Assembly (NCBI GenBank): GCA_946887045.1 | Contig: CAMPKC010000035.1 | Location: forward strand, 1-49,519 | Origin: an uncultured Sphingobacteriaceae bacterium | Lineage (GTDB): Bacteria; Bacteroidota; Bacteroidia; Sphingobacteriales; Sphingobacteriaceae | Reading direction: 5' to 3' | Length of the DNA: 49,519 bases | Part shown: one piece after another, positions 42,732-49,519 of the stretch | Numbering within the stretch: position 1 is the stretch's first letter | How the letters are laid out: the number at the start of each line of letters is the position of its first letter | The notes under the pieces: model-generated | Told to the model about the DNA's origin: nothing | The model's database searches: none | Seen by the model: the letters and a program-made list of their open reading frames with translations, nothing else | Translations under genes and position numbers: made by a program

Positions 42732-44954
42732 CTATTGGTTTAGTTCTGCCCAGGTCCAGAATTTGCTCCTGCCGGCAGTTGCGTCTCTTACTTTTTTTAC
42801 ATCAGATGGTTTCACTATGGGGGCATTGTTTCCCGCAAGGTTCTTTCGAATATAACTCAGTACAGAGGCAATATACTGGTCGTCGTTGCCGCCCAGGGGA
42901 GGCATAATATCCGAGTAGACCTTACCTTCCACCGGTCCGGTTAATCCATGTAAAAGTACTTTAACTAGCTTTTCAGGGTCGCCATTGACATTTTTTGAAC
43001 CGGCGAGGGGAGGGGCGGGCATTTCTTTATTTTGATTAAGCACTCCTTTTCCGTCAGCTCCGTGGCAGGTAACACAAAGCTGATTGAAGAAAACTGCCCC
43101 CCTTTGCACCAGCCTCTGTTCCTCGGCAGTCATCGTTTTGGAGTTTTCCTCTGCCAGTGCCCGGGCTCGAATGCCTTCCTCATACTTCTTTTGCGACTCT
43201 GCCATCAGTTCGTTGCCTGTGTTAAGTGTCAGCAGTTCTTTTACTAAATTTTGGGCGGTTTCAGATTTACTAAAACGGAGTGACAGGGCAAGCTGGAAAC
43301 GGACATCTGCACTCGGGTCGCGTTTTAAAGCCTCAAGAGCCTTTATCACTTGCTCGTTTCCTTTGATAGCTTCCTCCTCGCTTATCCATACTGCGGTTCT
43401 TCTTACCTGTGCGGCTTTGTCTTTTAGGGCCAACATCAAGGTTTCATCATTGAGGGCATCCAGGCCTTTTAATGTCCAAAGCGCATGAATTCGGGCAAGT
43501 TCGGATTCCGAAGTAGTTGCCACGGCGGCCAGTTGTGGCGCAACCGACTTATCGCCGCGCACAACCATAAGCTTTTGGGCATTATCCCGCCACCACCCGT
43601 TAGGATGTGACAGGTATTTTATCAGTTGGGAAGAAGGGAGGCTTAGCATGCGCGGAAGGGTTTTATCCGGTTTAATATCATCATGCACGAGCCGGTAAAT
43701 GCGCCCGCGTCCGATATTCTTGTCAAGCTGCCTGCCTAGAATCTGGCGCCTGAGGAACGAGCCCGGGCGCGTCCAGTTACCTTCCTGTATGATGCCGCGG
43801 TACATGTCCACAATATATAAACAACCGTCAGGACCGGTTGCTGTATTTACAGGCCTGAAATTCATGTCGGCAGAGGCAATGAATTCCTCTTTATGGTAGG
43901 CGTTTTCCAGTGTGATCTTACCATCGGTATTGATCACTTTTGCTCTTCTTATCAGGCGGCCCACAGGTTCGGGAATAAGCAGGTCGCCTTTTAAATCAGC
44001 CGGCAGCGAATTTCCCCGATAAATGGATTGTCCGGCTACGGCTGTGAAATGATTCAGCGTGCTGTCTGCGGGACGTAAACGACCCACACCTCCCTGAACG
44101 TCGGGTGTGGAGATAATAGGCCACACTTCAAGAAACTCCCGGCTGTATTGGTTCTTCAGGTCGAGGCGTCCATAGAAAGGGTTTTGTTGAAAATCTAAAG
44201 CGGGTACCTCAGATCCTGCCTGGGAATAAAACAGGCGGCCATAGTCGTCGTTGGTCAGGCCCCATTGTCCGCGTGAACCTTCAATGAGAGATTCGGTTTT
44301 AAATACGTCGTTTAGCCGGTCGTATACATACCTGACATTTTCGTAGGTTACATAAATTTTGTTGTCCAGGTTCCAGATCAGCCCGCTTCGCTGGTGTTCC
44401 AGATTGTTTCTCGAAACTTCGTCGTTGCGGAAAATTAACTTTTTTTCATCTGCAACGCCATCTCCATTAGTATCCCTGTAACTATATAAATGCTTCACAT
44501 TTGTTTCGCTGACAATCAGGCGATCATCGAGTGTGAGCAGCATGCGCGGAAGGACCAGGCTATCTATAAAAATAACAGACTTATCCATTACGCCGTCTCC
44601 GTTGGTGTCCTCAAGCCTTTTAACGGAACATATGGGACTCATCTGGTTTTTTCCATCTATATCCTGCATATAGGTATTCATTTCTGCAACAAACAGGCGC
44701 CCGTTTCCATCCCAGGCTATTGCGACCGGTTCGTGAATCATGGGTTCACTGGCCACCAGTTCCAGGCGGTACCCTTTTTGCAAATACATTTTTTTAAGAC
44801 TTTCCCGTGGGGAGAGCGGCTCGGTACTGGGATTTTTGTCGGCTATAATATTGCCGTTCTCATCTCTCTGTACCACACGTTGGGTTACCTTGCACGTATA
44901 AACGAGCATAGCCATCGCAACTATGCCTAAAAGCCATTGTTTCTTTCGCCTCAT
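42732..44954 (-). CDS. PVC-type membrane-bound dehydrogenase with HEAT repeats and cytochrome c domain
   Basis: The 740-aa protein has an N-terminal hydrophobic segment with a possible lipoprotein Cys21. A beta-propeller (about 55-425) contains Ca-binding-like DTNGDGVMD (116) and DTNGDGVAD (161) loops. HEAT-like repeats (about 440-575) and a C-terminal class I cytochrome c domain (about 610-705) follow, with Cys627-Cys630-His631 (CVTCH) and Met684 (SDIMPPLG). It is the heme counterpart of the copper-domain fusion at 29862. It probably oxidises a sugar or sugar derivative in the periplasm and passes electrons to its own heme. The ThuA domain, fused in the other protein, is a separate gene 16 bp upstream here. 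Confidence 0.9.
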   Translation of the reverse strand: MRRKKQWLLGIVAMAMLVYTCKVTQRVVQRDENGNIIADKNPSTEPLSPRESLKKMYLQKGYRLELVASEPMIHEPVAIAWDGNGRLFVAEMNTYMQDIDGKNQMSPICSVKRLEDTNGDGVMDKSVIFIDSLVLPRMLLTLDDRLIVSETNVKHLYSYRDTNGDGVADEKKLIFRNDEVSRNNLEHQRSGLIWNLDNKIYVTYENVRYVYDRLNDVFKTESLIEGSRGQWGLTNDDYGRLFYSQAGSEVPALDFQQNPFYGRLDLKNQYSREFLEVWPIISTPDVQGGVGRLRPADSTLNHFTAVAGQSIYRGNSLPADLKGDLLIPEPVGRLIRRAKVINTDGKITLENAYHKEEFIASADMNFRPVNTATGPDGCLYIVDMYRGIIQEGNWTRPGSFLRRQILGRQLDKNIGRGRIYRLVHDDIKPDKTLPRMLSLPSSQLIKYLSHPNGWWRDNAQKLMVVRGDKSVAPQLAAVATTSESELARIHALWTLKGLDALNDETLMLALKDKAAQVRRTAVWISEEEAIKGNEQVIKALEALKRDPSADVRFQLALSLRFSKSETAQNLVKELLTLNTGNELMAESQKKYEEGIRARALAEENSKTMTAEEQRLVQRGAVFFNQLCVTCHGADGKGVLNQNKEMPAPPLAGSKNVNGDPEKLVKVLLHGLTGPVEGKVYSDIMPPLGGNDDQYIASVLSYIRKNLAGNNAPIVKPSDVKKVRDATAGRSKFWTWAELNQ

Positions 44955-44970
44955 TTTTGATTTGCTGTTG

Positions 44971-45732
44971 CTATTTTTTATAACCTATTGCGTATTTGAT
45001 CCCCCCTAAGAGATGCTGCAGGAACATGGGGTCGATGTAAGATTCGTCAGTGTGGCCCAGTGCCGTGTAAAATGACCTTCCCCCATCGTATTCGTGATAC
45101 CAGGACATCGGATGGTTTTCTCCCATCTTGTTTCTTCCGGGCTGATAGCTTGTCTCATCCAGTGAAATAAGGACATTTAGATTAGGGGATACCCATTTGA
45201 AATTGTACCATTCGTCCTTCCGCTTCCACTCACGGGGCAGATGCCTGGTAGCCAGGTGCTTTTGGTTATGTACTTTTAGTACTGCCTCCTGTTGCTGCGG
45301 GTGGCTCACAAAATAGGCGCCTACCAGATTTCCGTACCATGGCCAGTCGTACTCACAATCTGTTGCGGCATGTACACCTGCAAAACCACCTCCAGAACGT
45401 ATGTAACTTTCAAAGGCTATTTGCTGTTGGTCGTTTAGAATATCCCCCGTAGTGCTTAAAAAAACAACAGCGGCATATTTTTTCAGGTTATCTATATTGA
45501 ATAGGCGCGTATCCGTGGTGGTATCGGTATCGAACCCCGAATTTCTGCCCAACTTCTGTATGGCTGCTATTCCTTTTGCAATAGACTGATGATGGAATCC
45601 TGCCGTTTTGCTAAAAATGAGGACCCGCGGATTCTTTTTGGCACTCGCCGTAAAAACACTAAAGAAACATGTGAAAATCAGGGCGGCCAAATGCCAGTGG
45701 CGGCATTTTGTTGCTGTTGAGGTTATGGTCAT
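44971..45732 (-). CDS. Secreted ThuA-domain protein
   Basis: The frame opens at 45846, but the ATG at 45732 starts a signal peptide (about 1-30, HLAALIFTCFFSVFTASA), giving 253 aa. The ThuA fold (glutamine-amidotransferase-like) is clear: RVLIFSKTAGFHHQSIAKGI, LSTTGDILND, GGGFAGVHAATDCEYDWPWYG, SWYHEYDGGRSFYTALGHTDESY. ThuA is named after trehalose/maltitol utilisation in Sinorhizobium, where ThuAB make 3-keto-disaccharides; its exact chemistry is unsettled. Here it precedes the cytochrome c dehydrogenase by 16 bp and is probably its partner in the periplasm. Confidence 0.92.
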   Translation of the reverse strand: MTITSTATKCRHWHLAALIFTCFFSVFTASAKKNPRVLIFSKTAGFHHQSIAKGIAAIQKLGRNSGFDTDTTTDTRLFNIDNLKKYAAVVFLSTTGDILNDQQQIAFESYIRSGGGFAGVHAATDCEYDWPWYGNLVGAYFVSHPQQQEAVLKVHNQKHLATRHLPREWKRKDEWYNFKWVSPNLNVLISLDETSYQPGRNKMGENHPMSWYHEYDGGRSFYTALGHTDESYIDPMFLQHLLGGIKYAIGYKK

Positions 45733-45860
45733 AATCTTTGTTAGTGAAGTCCGAAGCTTGTAGAAATAGGCCCTAAGTTTAATAAATGCAAAGTAAAAAT
45801 TGTAATTATGAATTCCTAATGTGAAACGCACTCTGTCAGGGCGCAAAAGAAAAAACCGGG

Positions 45861-46658
45861 TTAACTTCCCAGCGAAAACCTCTTTGCGAAATTCCAGATT
45901 TCAATGCTCGTATTTACACCATTTGCAGTATCCATCGAATGCCAGTGTCCCTTGCCGGCCAAGGTGATAAGAGCTATTTCAATCCCTTTGGCACCTTTCC
46001 ATGATTGCATGGTCGCAACCGAGTTTTGTTTATCAGCCGGATAAGGCTTTGTGATTTTTGGAGTGGCGGGAGCCTGGATTTTTGATACCCAGCCATTAAG
46101 GTAATTAGGCAGGTTAGGATAGGTAACTACATCATCGGCATCACCATGCACGTGGATAATTGGAACCGGTCTGGAGCTGTTGTAATTAGGATTTCGAAGC
46201 GGATATCCGGAAACAGGTGCAAAGGCTGCGATTTTGTTCGCCATTTTTGTGGCCGCATAATAGGTCATCATCCCACCCATCGAAAAGCCTGAAAGGTACA
46301 CGCGACCACGGTCGATACCATGTCGCTGGTACATGGTGTCAATTATTGTCGAGATAAAGTCGAGGTCGGTCGTTCCTGTAATATCCCAACGCTTATTCAA
46401 CCCGTCGGGATAAACTACAACAAACTTGGCTGTATCCGCAATAGGTTCCCACTGGGTTTTTTCCTGTTGATAGCGCGCATCCTGATTGAAGCCGTGCATG
46501 GAGATAATCAGTGGCCTGTTTTTTGGAAGCGCTTTTGGCGCATAGCTAATTATACTTCTGGATGTGCTCCCAACTTGTATATCTTCCGCCGTTGCCAAAA
46601 AGGGGAGAGTGAAAATGCCCAATATAAGAAAGAGCAGTTGATTACGAAGGTGTTTCAT
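45861..46658 (-). CDS. Secreted CE1-type esterase, copy 2
   Basis: The 265-aa protein is nearly identical to the esterase at 20236-21033: same triad region (Ser126 in GFSMGG, HGDADD, GKGHWHS), with changes mainly in the signal peptide (MKHLRNQLLFLILGIF) and the last two residues. It heads the minus-strand redox operon, 128 bp before the ThuA gene. Having the same esterase in both the xylanase cluster and this operon suggests the two work on the same ester-decorated glycan. It also means the genes have recombined recently. Confidence 0.88.
   Translation of the reverse strand: MKHLRNQLLFLILGIFTLPFLATAEDIQVGSTSRSIISYAPKALPKNRPLIISMHGFNQDARYQQEKTQWEPIADTAKFVVVYPDGLNKRWDITGTTDLDFISTIIDTMYQRHGIDRGRVYLSGFSMGGMMTYYAATKMANKIAAFAPVSGYPLRNPNYNSSRPVPIIHVHGDADDVVTYPNLPNYLNGWVSKIQAPATPKITKPYPADKQNSVATMQSWKGAKGIEIALITLAGKGHWHSMDTANGVNTSIEIWNFAKRFSLGS
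45871..46490. repeat. 620-bp direct repeat, copy 2
   Basis: Identical by eye to 20246-20865. The first difference upstream is at 46491 (G here, T at 20866); differences then increase towards the start codon. Confidence 0.9.
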
Positions 46659-46985
46659 TGACTGAGTTGTCTTTATAATTGAATAATTAATGCGGTCTGC
46701 GCCGAATACGGTAAATCTAAATGGATAGGACTCGCGAGTAGGGTATATTTGTACAATTTTATGATATAGATGTCTTACACATAGAAAAGCTCTTGTTTTA
46801 TAAATTGAATGGAAAATTCAGCGGTAAGGCATGTGCAACTAACGGGTTTGTAACAGCATTCAAGGGGCGCGTTACCTCTTTTGATGCGTTGGGGTATCCA
46901 GGCTGCGTCCACACGCGAAGAGGAAATAATACAGCTTAATGGTTTTGAGCTAATGAGAAACCGACCGCGCAAGCATCTCAAACTT
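46659..46985. other. Gene-free region upstream of esterase copy 2
   Basis: These 327 bases hold no supported gene; the small frames on both strands have no recognisable features. The region should contain the promoter of the esterase-ThuA-dehydrogenase operon. A perfect 10-bp palindrome ACTCGCGAGT lies at 46730-46739, 72 bp before the esterase start, and may be an operator. Confidence 0.45.
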
Positions 46986-47675
46986 CTAACAAAATTCCTC
47001 TACGCACTGCGCGTAGCTGGGGCCGATAGGTACGGAGTAACCTGTGATGTTAACCTGAGTCCGATCAAAGCTGGTGATTTTATTACGGGCTACGATGAAT
47101 GCTCTGTGCGTACGCGTAAATTTTCCAGCTGGTAATAAGGCCAGCATGTCACTGATAGATATCCGGGTAGAGAGCGTTTTGTCCGATACGAGGTGTACTT
47201 TGGTGTAGTTCCCCGCAGCTTCGATATACATAATGTCATCCAGGGAAACCTTGATCTGTTCGTATCCGTCTTTGATGAAAATGGATTTAATTTCATCTGC
47301 TTTAGCAGGAGGATTTCTCAGAATATATAATTCATGTGCTTTATTGCATGCCTTTAAAAAGCGGGACAGTGAAAAAGGTTTTAACAGATAGTCTACAGCG
47401 TCGAGCTCAAAACTTTTAACGGCGTGTTCTGAGTATGCGGTGGTGAAAATAACCATTGGCGGGTTTTTGAGACAATTAACAAAGTCTGTCCCGCTGATGT
47501 CCGGCATTTTTATATCCAGAAATATTATATCTGTTTTATTTTGCTGCAGATAGCTGAGCGCCTCGAAGGCATTGGTGAATACAGCCTTTAGTTCGATAAA
47601 GGGAACTTTAGATGCATGCGCTTTCACTACATCCAGCGCAATGGGTTCATCATCTATTGCAATTGCTGTAATCAT
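46986..47675 (-). CDS. LytTR-family response regulator
   Basis: The 229-aa protein has a receiver domain (1-120) with Asp8/Asp9, the phosphoacceptor Asp54 (IFLDIKMPD) and Lys99 (YLLKPF). A LytTR DNA-binding domain follows (about 130-229; DDIMYIEAAGNYTKVHL, FTRTHRAFIVARNKI). The start overlaps the kinase stop by 4 bp (ATGA), so they form a two-component pair. LytTR regulators bind short direct repeats. No target sites were found in the window, and a link to the sugar genes is unproven. Confidence 0.95.
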   Translation of the reverse strand: MITAIAIDDEPIALDVVKAHASKVPFIELKAVFTNAFEALSYLQQNKTDIIFLDIKMPDISGTDFVNCLKNPPMVIFTTAYSEHAVKSFELDAVDYLLKPFSLSRFLKACNKAHELYILRNPPAKADEIKSIFIKDGYEQIKVSLDDIMYIEAAGNYTKVHLVSDKTLSTRISISDMLALLPAGKFTRTHRAFIVARNKITSFDRTQVNITGYSVPIGPSYAQCVEEFC

Positions 47676-49159
47676 ACTTTGTCAAGCTGTAATGTTAAAT
47701 GTACAAAAAAATCGTTTGCGTTTTCCCTGATGACAAGATCATGTCTTCCCGGGTAGAGAAGCTGAAGTCTTTGCTTAACATTCTCGAGGCCGATGCCGCT
47801 CTGGCCCTTTTCTGGGTCGTTGGCCGGCTTAATATGGATGCTATTGTAAACATCGAAATATAAGGTGTCATCCTTTGTCTGCAAGGAAATTTTAATGTGA
47901 GAGGGACTAATCAAACTGATCCCATGTTTAAATGCATTTTCTACAAAGGGGATGAGCAGCATGGGTGTAATCTGTAAGTTATTATCCTGATCTTCAATCA
48001 GGTCTTGAATATCAACTTTATCTGATATCGAAGTTCTGAGTTTTTGGAGAAGAATGTAGTTTTTTAAATACTCGACATCGCGCGATAGCAAAATCTTGTC
48101 CTGCATGTTTTCCTGGAGCATAAAACGCATCATATCTCCCAGTTTTTGAATGCCTTCTCCCGTACGCTCGGCGTTTTCCTGTAATGCGGTCCCATATAAA
48201 GTATTTAAGGCATTGAATAGAAAATGGGGATTAATCTGCGATTTTAAGAGATTCAGATTAGCGTCCGATTTTCCCAGTTCTGTTTTCAGGGTAGTGATTT
48301 CTTCAATTTTTTTATCCTGCCTTTTCCGGTAAATACTCCAGGAAATCGGAGCCGTAATAAGTATTTGGGTTAAAATAGTCAATCCCGCTACGGTGAATTT
48401 GGTGACAATATCGAGTCCAAAAAGAGCAGGGCCCATTATCCCTCCGAAGAAGAGCTGCTGGTTGAACCCGAAATTATGTTGTCCGAACAGGTCATTACCG
48501 CCATAGATGAGCGCGAGGACGATAAAAACTGCCAGGCCCGACAGCAAAGCAGTAAAAATCATTTTCCCGGCATAGCGCACGGCTCTGTATTTCTTCGACA
48601 TGAGTCCAGGTAAAATGTGGTACATACTATAAAGATATACCATCATAGAAGCGGAGATAGCATAATACTCGTAGAGGACAATATAGACGTTGCTCAATAT
48701 AGTGTTCAGAAAAGTTAGGATCAGTAACCACGAAGCGAGAAGCAGTGCGCTTTCGAAATACAATGCATTCTCTTTATTTTCCCTGTTTCGGTTGAAGAAG
48801 ATGAGAAGAAGTTTAATCGCCAGCAAGGCTGCCAGGTAAATGTTTACGATATGAAATAGAGCACAGGATGCGATGAGTCCGAATATTACCAAAGCATTAT
48901 TTGGGATTTTTTGGCTTTTTTTGAATTTTGGCGATACATAAAAAACAAGGAACAGGTAGCATATATAAATAATCACGTGAGAGAACAATACCGCAAATAT
49001 AGAGCGTCCGAACGACTGCATAAGCTGGGCATGTTCGGGAAATTTCGGGGCTTGCATGGAGTCGACCAACGACAGAAAAAAGGCTGCCGAGATAAAAGCA
49101 GTAACGATCCAGAATTCTATTCTTTCCTGCTCTTCAAGTTTTTTTATCTGAGAATACAT
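47672..49159 (-). CDS. LytS-type sensor histidine kinase
   Basis: The 495-aa protein has about eight hydrophobic segments (roughly 17-32, 52-75, 88-122, 136-156, 165-180, 200-220, 235-249, 258-275). A short linker leads to the His_kinase domain with phospho-His312 (QINPHFLFNALNTLYG) and an HATPase region (N box FVENAFKHG, G box GIGLENVKQRL). No extracellular sensor domain is seen; the membrane helices themselves may sense. It is transcribed with the LytTR regulator. Confidence 0.95.
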   Translation of the reverse strand: MYSQIKKLEEQERIEFWIVTAFISAAFFLSLVDSMQAPKFPEHAQLMQSFGRSIFAVLFSHVIIYICYLFLVFYVSPKFKKSQKIPNNALVIFGLIASCALFHIVNIYLAALLAIKLLLIFFNRNRENKENALYFESALLLASWLLILTFLNTILSNVYIVLYEYYAISASMMVYLYSMYHILPGLMSKKYRAVRYAGKMIFTALLSGLAVFIVLALIYGGNDLFGQHNFGFNQQLFFGGIMGPALFGLDIVTKFTVAGLTILTQILITAPISWSIYRKRQDKKIEEITTLKTELGKSDANLNLLKSQINPHFLFNALNTLYGTALQENAERTGEGIQKLGDMMRFMLQENMQDKILLSRDVEYLKNYILLQKLRTSISDKVDIQDLIEDQDNNLQITPMLLIPFVENAFKHGISLISPSHIKISLQTKDDTLYFDVYNSIHIKPANDPEKGQSGIGLENVKQRLQLLYPGRHDLVIRENANDFFVHLTLQLDKV

Positions 49160-49519
49160 GTTGATTTTTTATGTACAATGATACTATTGCTTGAGATGCA
49201 AAACTTAAAAATGTGATAAACACGGCGAAAAATGTGACGGATAAGAAGAAAGGCCTCGAACGCGGGGATCAATATTTGTAGAACGTTTAAGTGCACTGGA
49301 TAATCAAATATATACATCTCCAGGTTTTAGAAAAATGGATGAATGATTAATTTACTAGCATTTTTGTTTTAGTCTCAGATGTTCTCGTTGTTTTATTCAT
49401 TTTTCCGCATAGTGCGCTCCCGTGTTCGTGATGACGTAAGCGGTGCGTAAAGCATTTACCTCATGAAACAACCGTGCGCTTGTGTTGATGAAGTCGTATG
49501 ACCTCATCCACTGGACACA
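49160..49519. other. Right-edge region, mostly unassigned
   Basis: The first ~200 bases upstream of the kinase are AT-rich and likely hold its promoter. Beyond 49397 a minus-strand frame is open to the window edge (41 codons, ending TGA at 49399-49397, with residues such as RLFHEVNALRTAYVITNTG), perhaps the 3' end of a gene. The same stretch holds two imperfect copies of a GTGCGCT...GTGTT...GATGA pattern (near 49411 and 49470), which would also suit non-coding repeats. Confidence 0.3.

Noticed and set aside
46881..47135. 84-codon plus-strand frame between esterase copy 2 and the LytTR gene
   Set aside because: Overlaps the start of the LytTR gene antisense, with no features of its own.
1..49519. 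CRISPR arrays, tRNA, rRNA, integrase or transposase genes
   Set aside because: None recognised on either strand; no regularly spaced repeats and no tRNA cloverleaf were noticed by eye.

Overview
The window reads as chromosome of a Bacteroidota bacterium, most like a Sphingobacteriaceae/Pedobacter-type saprophyte. The signs are a SusC/SusD pair, a type IX secretion (T9SS) sorting domain at the left edge, cupin-AraC regulators, a LytS/LytTR pair, and -7 boxes close to TAnnTTTG. No tRNA, rRNA, CRISPR array, insertion sequence or phage gene was recognised. Placement to genus is inference from gene style only.

Layout. 1-450: 3' end of a T9SS-secreted protein and its terminator. 876-8509: a polysaccharide utilisation operon (SusC, SusD, a TIG/IPT surface lipoprotein and an alginate-lyase-family lipoprotein). 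8633-12189 (minus): a small stress/detoxification block (YceI, Crp/Fnr regulator, MhqO-like ring-cleaving dioxygenase, MhqD-like hydrolase, GNAT, cupin). The same 18-bp motif lies in front of yceI and the dioxygenase gene. 12339-15032: a divergent AraC regulator and altronate dehydratase (UxaA). 15491-28688: a hemicellulase block. It holds a GH43, then minus-strand GH43-CBM6, CE1-type esterase and GH2, then plus-strand GH115 alpha-glucuronidase, a third GH43 and a secreted NIPSNAP protein. Together these fit breakdown of glucuronoarabinoxylan, with the freed uronic acid leading to UxaA.

28843-46658 is the most unusual part. A second AraC gene diverges from a plus-strand operon. That operon encodes a ThuA/beta-propeller/HEAT/LamG-like/cupredoxin fusion, an MFS transporter, an epimerase-like TIM barrel, a Gfo/Idh/MocA protein, a TMEM220-like membrane protein, a cytochrome c lipoprotein and a TonB receptor. 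It converges on a minus-strand operon of a CE1-type esterase, ThuA protein, propeller/HEAT/cytochrome c protein, Gfo/Idh/MocA oxidoreductase and TIM-barrel isomerase. The same parts occur twice, once fused to a copper domain and once split with a heme domain. I infer an oxidative (keto-sugar type) route for sugars released from xylan, coupled to periplasmic electron carriers.

The two CE1-type esterase genes share a 620-bp stretch with no differences although they are 25.6 kb apart in the same orientation. They therefore bracket most of the GH115 and redox region as direct repeats. The right end (46986-49159) is a LytTR response regulator and its histidine kinase, overlapping by 4 bp, followed by an unassigned edge.
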